NCBI RefSeq assembly: GCF_003007735.2
Contig: NZ_PXNQ02000001.1
Coordinates: forward strand, 1 to 64,000
Direction of reading: 5' to 3'
Length of the DNA: 64,000 bases
Source: Paracoccus methylarcula
Lineage (GTDB): Bacteria > Pseudomonadota > Alphaproteobacteria > Rhodobacterales > Rhodobacteraceae
Below the pieces are notes generated by a model. It did no database searches, had not been told where the DNA came from, and saw only the letters and a program-made list of their open reading frames with translations. Each line of letters starts with the position of its first letter. The first letter of the stretch is position 1. Positions 54,285 to 63,316 of the stretch are shown here, piece by piece. A program made the position numbers and the translations under genes.

Positions 54285-55084
54285 GCGACCGCAACGACGT
54301 CAAACGCTATCCCGGTCTCGGTGCGCTGAGCTTGCTGTTCTTCGTCTATCTCTACGCGCCTCTGGCCGTTGTCGTGGTTTACTCCTTCAACGAGAACCGC
54401 ATCACAGGCGTCTGGACGCAGTTCTCGACGAAATGGTATGCATCCGCGCTGCAGAACGATGCACTGATGGACGCGTTGAAAACCTCGTTGATCGTCGCGG
54501 TAACCGCGACGGTGATCGCGACGACCATTGCGCTATCGGCGGCCCTCGCGATCATTCGCGGCAGGGATCTCCGCTTCCGCAGGGTTTCCGAGACGGTCGT
54601 GAACCTGCCTTTGCTGCTGCCCGAGATCGTGCTGGCCGTGGCGACGCTGATCCTGTTTTCGCTGATCGGCCTGCAAAACGGCATGTTGAAGCTGATCATT
54701 GCTCATTCGGCTTTCTGCACGCCCTTTGCCTTCCTGCCCATCCGCGCGAGATTGCAAGGCATGTCGCTGGATTTCGAGGAGGCGGCAAGCGATCTTTACG
54801 CGTCGCGGCTGACGGTGTTTCGCCGGGTCACGCTGCCGTTGATCCTGCCGGGACTGTTTTCGGGAGCGATGCTGGCTTTCCTGATCTCGATGGACGATTT
54901 CATCACCTCGAATATGCTCAGTTCCGGCGGAACGACCACCTTGCCGGTCTATATCTTCTCGCTGATCCGCGCCGGCACCTCGCCTGAACTGAACGCCATC
55001 GCGACCATGCTGATCCTGGCCTCTTTGATCCTCGCAACAATCGCGCTGCTTGTCGCGTCCCGCGGCGAGCGCGACCACGAATAA
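54281..55084 (+). CDS. ABC transporter permease (PotC-like)
   Basis: The protein has 267 residues with six membrane segments. The EAA loop reads EEAASDLYASRLTVFRRVTL, and SMDDFITSNMLSSGGTTTLP near the end is the PotC hallmark. It overlaps the PotB-like gene by four bases, and the binding-protein gene follows after 31 bases. Confidence 0.92.
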   Translation: MSDRNDVKRYPGLGALSLLFFVYLYAPLAVVVVYSFNENRITGVWTQFSTKWYASALQNDALMDALKTSLIVAVTATVIATTIALSAALAIIRGRDLRFRRVSETVVNLPLLLPEIVLAVATLILFSLIGLQNGMLKLIIAHSAFCTPFAFLPIRARLQGMSLDFEEAASDLYASRLTVFRRVTLPLILPGLFSGAMLAFLISMDDFITSNMLSSGGTTTLPVYIFSLIRAGTSPELNAIATMLILASLILATIALLVASRGERDHE

Positions 55085-55115
55085 TACTAACAAGACGTCC
55101 AACAGGAGAATAATC

Positions 55116-56132
55116 ATGACAAAATATCTCGTTGCCACGGCCCTTGGGCTTTGCCTTGCGTCAACCGCGCAGGCCGAAGGGAAGCTCAACCTGTATGTGT
55201 GGTCCGAGTCGATATCGCCCGATCTCATCGAAAAATTCTCCGAAGAGCATGATGTCGATGTCAGCGTGGATGGTTATACCTCGAACGAGGACCTGCTGAC
55301 CAAGCTGCAGGCCGGCGCATCGGGTTACGATATCTCGACCCCATCCCAGCATTTTCTGCGCATCATGATCGATGAGGGGCTGATCGAGGATTACGATGCC
55401 AACAAGCTGGAAGCCTATGAAAACATAGATGAGCGCTGGCGCAACCAGTGGTGGGACGAGACTCAGGAATACTCGATCCCGATCGCCTATGGCACGGCCG
55501 GGTTCGCGGTGAATACCGAAAGTTATGACGGTCCCCTGGACAGCCTCGAATATTTTTTCGAACCCGGTGAGGAACTGACGGGCAAGATCGCGATGCTATC
55601 CTATCCCGACGAGGTGATTGGCGCCGCCCAGCTTTATCTCGGTGTTCCCTTCTGCTCGGAAAATCCGGACGAGATGAAGAAGGTGCTTGACCTGCTGATG
55701 GCGCAAAAACCCGATGTCGCCGTCTATTCGTCGGACAATATCGACAGTCGCTTGGGGTCCGGTGAGGTCGCGGCGCATTTCTGGTGGGACGGTGAGGAAT
55801 TGAAGGCCCGCACAAATGGCGCGCCCCTCGCCTATGCGATGCCGAAAGAGGGACTGGTCGGCTGGATCGACAGCATGGTGATCCCGAAGGGTGCGCCGAA
55901 CCGAGACAACGCGATCGAGTTCATCGAATTCATGTCCACGCCCGAGAACGCGACCGAGCAGATGAACTTCTATGCCCATTCTTCGCCGATGAAGCTGATC
56001 CAGGAGGACGTGGTCTACACCAAGGAGAAAGCGCCTGAGCTGTATCCCGAAGTTCCTGTCGAATTCTCCCGCACCTGTTCGCCTCAGGCACAGGATCTCG
56101 TCACGCGCGTCTGGACCCAGTTGCTGCAATAA
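55116..56132 (+). CDS. Spermidine/putrescine-type ABC transporter binding protein (PotD-like)
   Basis: The protein has 338 residues with a signal peptide (1-20, ending AQA). It has the PotD pattern: LNLYVWSESISPDLIEKFSE, TSNEDLLTKLQAGASGYDIS, IPIAYGTAGFAVNTE and FWWDGEELKA. Aromatic and acidic residues consistent with amine binding are present. AGGAGA lies seven bases before the ATG. It probably delivers an amine-type nutrient used by the nearby dehydrogenase and amidohydrolase. Confidence 0.9.
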   Translation: MTKYLVATALGLCLASTAQAEGKLNLYVWSESISPDLIEKFSEEHDVDVSVDGYTSNEDLLTKLQAGASGYDISTPSQHFLRIMIDEGLIEDYDANKLEAYENIDERWRNQWWDETQEYSIPIAYGTAGFAVNTESYDGPLDSLEYFFEPGEELTGKIAMLSYPDEVIGAAQLYLGVPFCSENPDEMKKVLDLLMAQKPDVAVYSSDNIDSRLGSGEVAAHFWWDGEELKARTNGAPLAYAMPKEGLVGWIDSMVIPKGAPNRDNAIEFIEFMSTPENATEQMNFYAHSSPMKLIQEDVVYTKEKAPELYPEVPVEFSRTCSPQAQDLVTRVWTQLLQ

Positions 56133-56180
56133 CGTCCTGGCATGGGCGGCTTGCCGTCCATGTGGAATGCCGGAGGAAAC

Positions 56181-57838
56181 ATGTCGGCCAGTATTGTCAT
56201 TCTGAACGCACGCATTCGTGCGCTGTTCGCACCTGCCGGAACCACTGCGATCGCCATCAAGGGCGATCGCATCATGGCACTTGGCGACGTTTCCACCATG
56301 CGGGCACATATCGGACCGGAAACCCATGTGATCGATGCCGGGGGGCGCGAACTGATGCCCGGCTTCATCGAAAGTCACCTGCACCTGTTCATGGGCGGGG
56401 CGACGCTTTCGATGCTGAACCTGGGCTCGGTTTTCGGGTTCGAGGCCGTGCAGGCCGCTTTCGCCGCTTTCATCCGGGACAATCCGGGCGATGACATTCT
56501 GTTCGGATATGCCGTCAATTACGTGATCTTCGGCGAGGATCGCCGCCCGGACCGGCATATCCTTGACCGGATCGTAGTTGACCGACCGCTATGCCTGTTG
56601 GCGACCGATCTGCATTGCGCATGGGCAAACACACGCGCGCTGGAAATGGCGGGCATCCTGCATGGCGCGGATGTCGGACCGGGCGCGAGGTGGTGATGGG
56701 GGAGGACGGGACGGCCACGGGCGAGTTGCGCGAATTCGCCGCGATGAATCGGGTCAAGATGCTGTCCCGGCTGAAGGGGCGGGACGGGCTCGATTACAAG
56801 GGGGATGAAGCTCTGCCCGAAGAGGATCGCGCTCATGATCGTGGGCTTATCCGCCTTGCCGGGGAATACTGCGCCCGGCACGGGATAACCACCGCGGTCA
56901 ATATGGACGGCAATCCGTATCAGGCCGGCCTGATGCGTGATCTTGCGCGGGCAGGCGAAATGCCGGTGCGGGTCAGCCTGCCGCTACGATTGGTTGAGGG
57001 TGACGGTCCCGAAGGTGTTTCGCGCATCGATGATTTTGGCGAAGAGGTGCCGGGCTGGCTGCGTTTCGGGCGGATCAAGCTGTTCATGGATGGGGTATAT
57101 GACACCTGGACGGCCCTGACCGTCAGCGACTATCCCGACAAACCCGGTTTCCGCTCGGAACCGCTGATCGCGCAGGAGACCTTTGACGCGATCTGCATCG
57201 AGGCCGACCGGCGCGGTTTCCAGATCGCCACCCATGCCGTGGGGGACGGAGCCGTGCGCGCCGCGATCAACGGATATGAGGCTGCCGCAAAGGCGAATGG
57301 TCCGCGTGATGCCCGTCACAGGATCGAGCATATCGATACGGTCACGCCCGAGGCTCTGGATCGTCTCAAGCCGCTCGGGATCGTGGCCTCCATGCAGCCG
57401 GTCCATCCGCCGGGCTCGGCCGGATTACCGCTGGAGCCGACGATCTCGATCATGGGAAAGATGCGTTGGGCGACGGCTTTCCCTTGGCGGATGATCCATG
57501 ACCGTGGCGTTCCGCTTGCCTTCGGAACCGACTGGCCGGTTTCACCGATTTCGCCGCTATATGCGATCCATTGCGCGTTGACGCGGCACCCATGGTCGGA
57601 TGACATGCCCGATCAACGCCTTGCATTGGATGAATGTCTGACCGCCTATACCAGCGGCGGTGCCTATGCCGATTTCGCCGAGGATCGCAGGGGAGCGTTG
57701 CGGGTTGGTTACGACGCCGATCTCGTGCTGATCGACGGGTCGCTCGAAGATCTTGCGCAAGCGCCCGATGCGGCTGAGGTGGCTCTGACGATCTGCGGCG
57801 GCCGGATCACTTATATGCAGGGGCAATTCCGAGAATAG
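56181..57838 (+). pseudogene. YtcJ-like amidohydrolase, frameshifted
   Basis: From ATG 56181 (GGAGGAAAC upstream) the protein reads SASIVILNARIRALF and the metal motif FIESHLHLFMGGA, up to GADVGPG near 56685. One frame over it continues EVVMGEDGTATGEL, then GFQIATHAVGDGA, RIEHID and FGTDWPVSPISPLY to 57838. Together they make a complete metal-dependent amidohydrolase of about 552 residues. A G4-to-G3 error in CCGGGGCGC explains the break. It ends 16 bases from the convergent aldehyde dehydrogenase. It may hydrolyse an amide of the imported compound. Confidence 0.87.
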
Positions 57839-57853
57839 CGGCACATGCTCCAA

Positions 57854-59350
57854 TCAGGTCTTGTACTTGATCCAGGTCGTTTTCAGCGCCGTATATTTAT
57901 CCAGCGAGTGCAGGGACAGGTCGCGCCCGAAACCGGATTGCTTCATTCCCCCAAAGGGGGTCTGGGCGGATAGCGCGTCAACGGTATTCACCGAAACCGT
58001 GCCGACGTGAAGATTTTCTGACACGCGGCAGGCCCGGCTCAGATTGTCGGTCCAGACTGACGCGGCCAGGCCATAGATGGAGTCGTTGGCCATCGAGACC
58101 GCTTCCGCCTCGCTGTCGAACGGCAGCACCGATAGAACCGGGCCGAAGATTTCATCCTTCGCCAGCGGATCGTCCTGTCTGACATCGTCGAATATGGTCG
58201 GCTGCACGAAACATCCCTTGCCATCGATGCGGACGCGTTCGCCGCCAGTGACCAGCTTGGCGGTAGCCTGTCCCGCTTCGACAAAACGCATGATGGCTTG
58301 GGTCTGCCTTTCATCCACGATCGCGCCCATCTTCGATGCCGGGTCGAGCGGATCGCCAGGTTGCATCGCCCGCGCCCGCGCGATCAGCTTTTCCACGAAG
58401 GCATCCTTGATCGAGCGTTCGACATATAGCCGCGAATTGGCCGAGCAGACCTCGCCCTGATTGAAGAAGATGCCGAAGGCTGCCATGTCCGCCGCGGCAT
58501 CGAGATCCTCGCAATCGGCAAAGACGATATTCGGACTTTTGCCGCCGGTTTCGGGCCAGACCTGCTTCAGGTTCGACTGGCCCGAATATTGCATGAACAT
58601 CTTGCCGGTCGCGGTCGAGCCGGTAAATGCAAGGCAGTCTACATCCATATGCAGCCCCAGTGCCTTGCCGGCGGTTTCGCCAAATCCCGGCACGACATTG
58701 AAGACACCGTCGGGAATGCCCGCCTCAGTGGCCAGTTCCGCCAGCCGCAGGGCGGACAGGGGCGATTGTTCGGCTGGCTTGAGGACCACCGAATTGCCCG
58801 CGGCCAATGCTGCGGCGGCCTTCCATGTCGCCATGTCCAGCGGAAAATTCCATGGCACCACCGCACCAACGACGCCCACCGGAACGCGACGCACCAGGGC
58901 CAGGTCGCCGGGGCCGGTCGGGGCGACCTCGTCGTAAAGCTTGTCGATGGCCTCGGCATACCATTGGAAGAAATGGGCCGATCCGGGCGCGTCGATGGTT
59001 GCCGCGTCGGTCACCAGCTTGCCCATGTCGAGGCTGTCCAGCAGCGCCATCTCTTCCAGATTGGTGCGGATCAACTCGGCCAGCTTCAACAGCACGGTCT
59101 TGCGGTCGCCGGGGGCCATCCGCGACCAGCGCCCGTCCTCGAAAGCGCGGCGTCCGGCGGCCACCGCCAGGTCGATATCGGCAGAGGCGCACTCGGCCAC
59201 GGCCGTCAGCACCTCACCCGTAGCCGGGTTGATACTGTCGAAAGTCCTGCCCGATCTGGCATCGACGAATTTTCCGTCGATAAATGCCTGCCCCCGGAAA
59301 GAAAGCTGCGCCGCGCGCGATTTCCAGTCCTGATAGCTGAGTTCCTGCAT
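57854..59350 (-). CDS. Aldehyde dehydrogenase (PuuC-like)
   Basis: This 498-residue enzyme starts MQELSYQDWKSRAAQLSFRG, like gamma-glutamyl-gamma-aminobutyraldehyde dehydrogenase (PuuC). Features: VPWNFPLDMATWKAAAALAA, glutamate in PETGGKSPN (the family usually has LE.GGK, here PETGGKS), cysteine in NQGEVCSANSR, and FGRDLSLHSLDKYTALK at the end. It oxidises aminoaldehydes to amino acids. Start 59350 was chosen by family length. It lies at the 3' end of the minus-strand operon. Confidence 0.88.
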   Translation of the reverse strand: MQELSYQDWKSRAAQLSFRGQAFIDGKFVDARSGRTFDSINPATGEVLTAVAECASADIDLAVAAGRRAFEDGRWSRMAPGDRKTVLLKLAELIRTNLEEMALLDSLDMGKLVTDAATIDAPGSAHFFQWYAEAIDKLYDEVAPTGPGDLALVRRVPVGVVGAVVPWNFPLDMATWKAAAALAAGNSVVLKPAEQSPLSALRLAELATEAGIPDGVFNVVPGFGETAGKALGLHMDVDCLAFTGSTATGKMFMQYSGQSNLKQVWPETGGKSPNIVFADCEDLDAAADMAAFGIFFNQGEVCSANSRLYVERSIKDAFVEKLIARARAMQPGDPLDPASKMGAIVDERQTQAIMRFVEAGQATAKLVTGGERVRIDGKGCFVQPTIFDDVRQDDPLAKDEIFGPVLSVLPFDSEAEAVSMANDSIYGLAASVWTDNLSRACRVSENLHVGTVSVNTVDALSAQTPFGGMKQSGFGRDLSLHSLDKYTALKTTWIKYKT

Positions 59351-59366
59351 GGCGTTTCCCTTCCTT

Positions 59367-60041
59367 CTATTCGTCTCCGGGGACGCCATATGACGGAGCG
59401 TCGCGCGGATCGAGCGCGCGCTGCACGTAGGCGTCAAGCTGGGGCTTGTAGATCTCCCACGCGGTGGCGACGGCCTCGATGGGGCAATCCTCGGTCCAGT
59501 CGCAGCGCAGATCCGCAACTGGCCAACTCACTTTATCGACGATTTTCATTCCTGCCGAATGCACGGGTCCGGCTTCCCCGCCGGCAACCAGCCCGGCGCG
59601 CATTGCGGCGATCAGCCGGTCGCCCAGATGACCTGACGAGGAAAGGAAACCCTCGACAATCGCCAGCGGCACGCCGTCATTGGCCAGAAGATTACCGCCC
59701 GAAGCGACATTCTCGGCCTGCGCCTGCGTCCATATCCCCAGAGAATTGGGTCCGGAATGGATCGCGGTTCTTCCGTTACGGTCCACGGCCAGAACCTGCC
59801 GATATTCGATGAAGCGGCCACGCCTCTGGACCTCGGCGATGGCCGCCTCGGCATCCAGACCATGTTCCATCAGGTCAAGTGCCAGCGGCCCGAGTGTCGG
59901 ATCGGTGACATTTTGCGAGGCGACGGCGCCCACTCCGGCACGCGCATAAGAGCACCGGGCCGCAACCGCCGGCGAGGAAGACGATATAGCGACGCCGAAC
60001 ATGCCGGTATCGGGACAGCGGGCAACGAGCGAGAAGGTCAT
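59367..60041 (-). CDS. DUF1028 family protein (Ntn-hydrolase-like)
   Basis: The 224-residue protein begins MTFSLVARCPDTGMFGVAIS, with GVGAVASQNVTDPTLGPLAL and a proteasome-like Ntn fold pattern, matching DUF1028. The family is often next to RidA and amine-catabolic genes; its reaction is not established. It lies 16 bases upstream of the aldehyde dehydrogenase and four bases after RidA, so it is in the same transcript. Confidence 0.88.
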   Translation of the reverse strand: MTFSLVARCPDTGMFGVAISSSSPAVAARCSYARAGVGAVASQNVTDPTLGPLALDLMEHGLDAEAAIAEVQRRGRFIEYRQVLAVDRNGRTAIHSGPNSLGIWTQAQAENVASGGNLLANDGVPLAIVEGFLSSSGHLGDRLIAAMRAGLVAGGEAGPVHSAGMKIVDKVSWPVADLRCDWTEDCPIEAVATAWEIYKPQLDAYVQRALDPRDAPSYGVPGDE

Positions 60042-60045
60042 CGTC

Positions 60046-60462
60046 TCACTCCGGGATCACTGCGGTGCCGTCTATCTCGACCAGCCATTCCGGGCGGGCG
60101 AGAGCTTGGACCACCAACCCCGTCGAAACCGGATGCACGCCCTTCAGATATTCTCCCATGGTGCGGTAGACGGCTTCGCGGTGGCGCACATCGGTGATGT
60201 AGACCACGACCTTGACCAGATGCTCGATGCTGCCACCGGCTTCCTCGATCAGCTGCCTGATATTCTGCATGACCTTGTGCGTCTGTTCGACCGGATCGTG
60301 GCTTTCGATGTTCTGCGCGGTGTCCAGATCCTGCGGGCATTGGCCTCGTAACCAGACGATCCTGCCGCCGCTGGTCACGACCGCCTGGCACAGATCATTG
60401 TCCAGCGCCTGCTCGGGATAAGTATCCCTGGTGTTGAACTTGCGAATGCGGGTATGGGTCAT
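60046..60462 (-). CDS. RidA family protein
   Basis: The protein has 138 residues of the YjgF/YER057c/UK114 family: SGGRIVWLRGQCPQDLDTAQ, EQTHKVMQNIRQLIEEAGGS and VKVVVYITDVRHREAVY. RidA proteins hydrolyse reactive enamine/imine products of amine oxidation or dehydratases. The arginine usual near position 105 of RidA is not in the standard RSxVxV context here (ARPEWLVEIDG does contain an R). An ATG four codons upstream is an alternative start. It follows the flavin monooxygenase gene by 105 bases. Confidence 0.88.
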   Translation of the reverse strand: MTHTRIRKFNTRDTYPEQALDNDLCQAVVTSGGRIVWLRGQCPQDLDTAQNIESHDPVEQTHKVMQNIRQLIEEAGGSIEHLVKVVVYITDVRHREAVYRTMGEYLKGVHPVSTGLVVQALARPEWLVEIDGTAVIPE

Positions 60463-60567
60463 TCCGATTTCCATTGGTTCTGGCGCGGTGATCGAGATCA
60501 GAGTTTCACGGCGCGGGGAATATTCGAAAGTAAAGTCCGACTTGTTCTGACAAGGATGGGCATGATG

Positions 60568-61854
60568 TCATTTTGCCAGGGCTTGCGCCTCCAGGAATTC
60601 TCTTTTGGAGGCGTGATACTCCATGTAGTTTCGTCGGATCGCGATCTGATCCGCCACATGCCTTGCGTCATGCCAGACGCCCCAGATAAAGCTCGAACCG
60701 CGTCTCGACTGCCAGGGCAGGCCCAGGAAGTAGACGCCCGGTTCGACCGACACCCCGCGCTGATGCCGGGGCCGGCCTTTGCCGTCGAAGGCATCGATCT
60801 TCAACCAGCTGTAATCGGTGACGAAACCCGTGGCCCAGATAATCGAGGTGATACCGGCCGCGGCAAGGTCGAGCTCGCGGATAGGCCGGATCACGCAATC
60901 CGGGTCGGGCGCCATTCGGCGGGCTTGGGGCTCTTCGGGCAGGTCGAGGCCGTTACGTTTCACATAGGCGTCGGCCTCATCCAGCAGTGACAGGTAATTG
61001 GCGTCGCCATTCGTCAGATTCTCGACCAGATCGGGGGCGAATTTCGCGAGCCCGTCACTATATCCTTCGGTACGGCCCAGCAGGATCATCCCCTGATTGC
61101 CCAACTGCCGGAAATCGACGGTATGGCCGCCACGCGCCCCGCTGACCGCGATGGTCACGTGCTCGGTTCCCGGTTGCGGGGCCGGCATGTCCCATTTGCC
61201 GAGAACCCCCAGCCACCAGCAGAAATCCCGTCCGCGATAGGCTCTGGGTGGGCGGTCGTGGGGGCCGACCGATAGGTAGGTCTTCTTGCCGGACCGCATC
61301 AATTCCTCGGCGATCTGGACCCCGGACGATCCCGCGCCGATGACCAGAACCGCACCTTCGGGAAGCTGTTCCGGGTTGCGATAGGCACTGGAATGCATTT
61401 GCGGAATGCCCGGATCCACCGAGAACAGATTCGGGATGACAGGTTTCTGAAAGGGGCCGGTCGCCGCAACGATATTGTTCGCTTCGATCATGCCCTCCGA
61501 GGTGGTGGCAGAGAAGCCGGGACGGCCGTCAATCCGGCGAACCTCGGTGACCTCCACGCCACAGCGGATCGGTGCGCCGAATTTTTCCGCATAGGCGACG
61601 AAGTAATCGGCGACATCCTCCTTGGCAGCAAAGCCATCGGGATCAATATTCCCGAATGTCATACCGGGGAAACGGTCATGCCAGGCAGGACCGTTGGCGA
61701 CCAGGGAATCCCACCGTTCCGAACGCCAGCGTTCGGCAATCCTGTAGCGCTCAAGGACGATGTGAGGAATGCCCGCCCGGGTCAGATGTTCGCTCATCGC
61801 CACGCCGGCCTGGCCGCCGCCCACGACGAGCGTATCCGTTTTCTCTACTGGCAT
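60568..61854 (-). CDS. Flavin-containing monooxygenase-like protein
   Basis: The protein has 428 residues. The FAD site is VVGGGQAGVAMSEHL near the N-terminus. The NADPH site is VIGAGSSGVQIAEEL. IIWATGFVTDYSWL is the ATG motif typical of FMO/CzcO-like enzymes. AAGGA lies eight bases before the ATG. Such enzymes oxygenate amines or sulfides, or act as N-hydroxylases. It begins the minus-strand group with RidA, DUF1028 and aldehyde dehydrogenase, which suggests amine oxidation with an imine intermediate handled by RidA. Confidence 0.88.
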   Translation of the reverse strand: MPVEKTDTLVVGGGQAGVAMSEHLTRAGIPHIVLERYRIAERWRSERWDSLVANGPAWHDRFPGMTFGNIDPDGFAAKEDVADYFVAYAEKFGAPIRCGVEVTEVRRIDGRPGFSATTSEGMIEANNIVAATGPFQKPVIPNLFSVDPGIPQMHSSAYRNPEQLPEGAVLVIGAGSSGVQIAEELMRSGKKTYLSVGPHDRPPRAYRGRDFCWWLGVLGKWDMPAPQPGTEHVTIAVSGARGGHTVDFRQLGNQGMILLGRTEGYSDGLAKFAPDLVENLTNGDANYLSLLDEADAYVKRNGLDLPEEPQARRMAPDPDCVIRPIRELDLAAAGITSIIWATGFVTDYSWLKIDAFDGKGRPRHQRGVSVEPGVYFLGLPWQSRRGSSFIWGVWHDARHVADQIAIRRNYMEYHASKREFLEAQALAK

Positions 61855-62208
61855 TTCTGCGTCCTTCTCTGGCTGTTAAAGGACTTCGTCGTGTTCGTCA
61901 GAAGTCGTATTCTGGTGTTAAGCTGAAGGTCGCATTACGAAAATTACGATTTCATGCAGCAATGCTTAGGCTGGCCCTAAACGTCCTGAAGGCCTGTTCT
62001 AGTGGTTGATTTATAGGCCGGTGCTGTGAATCGGCGTGGAATCCCGACGCGGATAGGCACTACAAGCGTGTTGAAATAACACACGTGACCAGGGCTGCTC
62101 TTGGAAGCCGATCCACACCCGGACCTCGTATTCCGGCATGCCGATCTCCCGCGCTTGCTCGAAAGTATGCTGGCAGGTCATGGAACGGGCCTTGCAGGGG
62201 AAGAAATG
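61855..62208. other. 354-base gap
   Basis: No supported gene. It is the leader of the flavin monooxygenase gene on one side and the inner edge of an IS66-type end on the other. Sequence immediately left of that end (62090-62208) belongs to no recognised transposase. Confidence 0.4.
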
Positions 62209-62230
62209 GGGTCAGAGGCAAACGCTTACG
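62209..62230 (-). mobile_element. Solo IS66-type terminal repeat
   Basis: Read on the minus strand from 62230 the sequence starts GTAAGCG and then TTTGCCTCTGACCCC, close to the ends at 719, 844 and 1499. Its outer edge faces right, so the element would extend left, but no transposase is there. It is probably a scar. Confidence 0.5.
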
Positions 62231-62388
62231 GCAATATCGGCTACAAGATCGCAGAGTGCCTTGGCGAGCTGACGGCGCTGGGGCCGATCCTGAAAGAGCT
62301 TGCGAAACCGGCAAACGATCTGCTGCGCGGTTGCATCGTTGGGGAAGGCCTCGCCGCAGCCGCGATCACCGCGTTGCAGGCCGGATAA
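62231..62388 (+). pseudogene. C-terminal fragment of an unknown helical protein
   Basis: Right of the IS66 end, 52 codons read GNIGYKIAECLGELTALGPI and on to ITALQAG stop. The even alanine/leucine pattern looks like real protein with its start cut off by the IS end. I do not recognise the family. It could be a chance frame. Confidence 0.25.
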
Positions 62389-62406
62389 CCGGATAGCGCG
62401 GGAGGT

Positions 62407-63316
62407 TCAGGAAACGGGCCTCACCGCTGCTTCAGCATCAGACATTGCGCGATTCAGTCGGGCAGGGTCGAGCCTGCCCTTCAACCCGATACATACCACT
62501 CCGACCGGATGATCGCCTGTCGCGGCTTCGACGGAATTGCGATGGCCTACGACATGGAGCAGGGCAAGTCCGGTCCGGGTCGGGACGAAACCCTTGGCGC
62601 GGGTAATATCCGGGTCCCCGGCCAGGGCTTGCGCAAGCCCTTCGGCATCCACGAGTCCGTCAGGGGTCAGCAGCAGGCTGGCGAACTGGCCGTGCGGGGC
62701 CGGGGTTGGCACATGGCCTCGGGCAGGGACGGGCAAGCGCGATCAGGGCAGAGATCGGCAAGTTCCCGTGTTGCACCGGCAGGATCCGCGCTTTCGGAGC
62801 TTTGCCGCGCAACCAGCCGCGCAGATCGTCCAGTTCTTCTTTCGGGGCGAGGTCGGATTTGGTCAGTAATATGATATCGGCCTGCGAAAACTGCCGATGG
62901 ATCGTGTCACCCAGATAGGGATCCGCTGCGTTCCGGCGGATCTGTTCGGCATCGGCCAGAACAATAACGGCATCGGCCCGCAGACCGTCGACAAGACCCA
63001 CCGTCGCGATGATCGATGCAGGCAATGCCACACCCGACGCTTCGACAAGTACGTGATCCACGGGCGGATTCATGGATTTGATATCGTCCAATGCTCCGAT
63101 CAGGTCGCTGCCGAATGCGCAGCAGACACAGCCGCCCGAGATCGAGATCAACCCATCCTCCTGCGCCTCGATCAGTTCCGAGTCGATGGACAATTCGCCG
63201 AATTCGTTCACCAGAACGGCAAGGCGCAGGCCATCGTTGTTGCGCAGCAAGTGATTGATAAGCGTGGTTTTACCTGCGCCCAGATAACCGCCGATAACGG
63301 TGACGGGAAGTTTCAT
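62407..63316 (-). pseudogene. CobW/COG0523-type GTPase metallochaperone, frameshifted
   Basis: From ATG 63316 the protein reads KLPVTVIGGYLGAGKTTLIN (Walker A) and ISGGCVCCAFG, the CxCC metal-binding motif of COG0523 GTPases, with NEFG and LLTKSDL (G4-like). Near 62730 it loses frame after ISALIALA; one frame over it continues PVPARGHVPTPAPHGQFASL to 62407, the usual CobW C-terminal domain. One base is missing in a C-rich tract. It overlaps the amidohydrolase stop by one base (TGATG), so it may load metal into that enzyme. Confidence 0.87.

Noticed and set aside
719..62230. A 61-kb composite transposon bounded by IS66-type ends
   Set aside because: The ends at 719, 844 and 1499 face right and the one at 62209-62230 closes leftwards, but no complete IS66 flanks either side, the right end differs in sequence, and no target duplication can be recognised.
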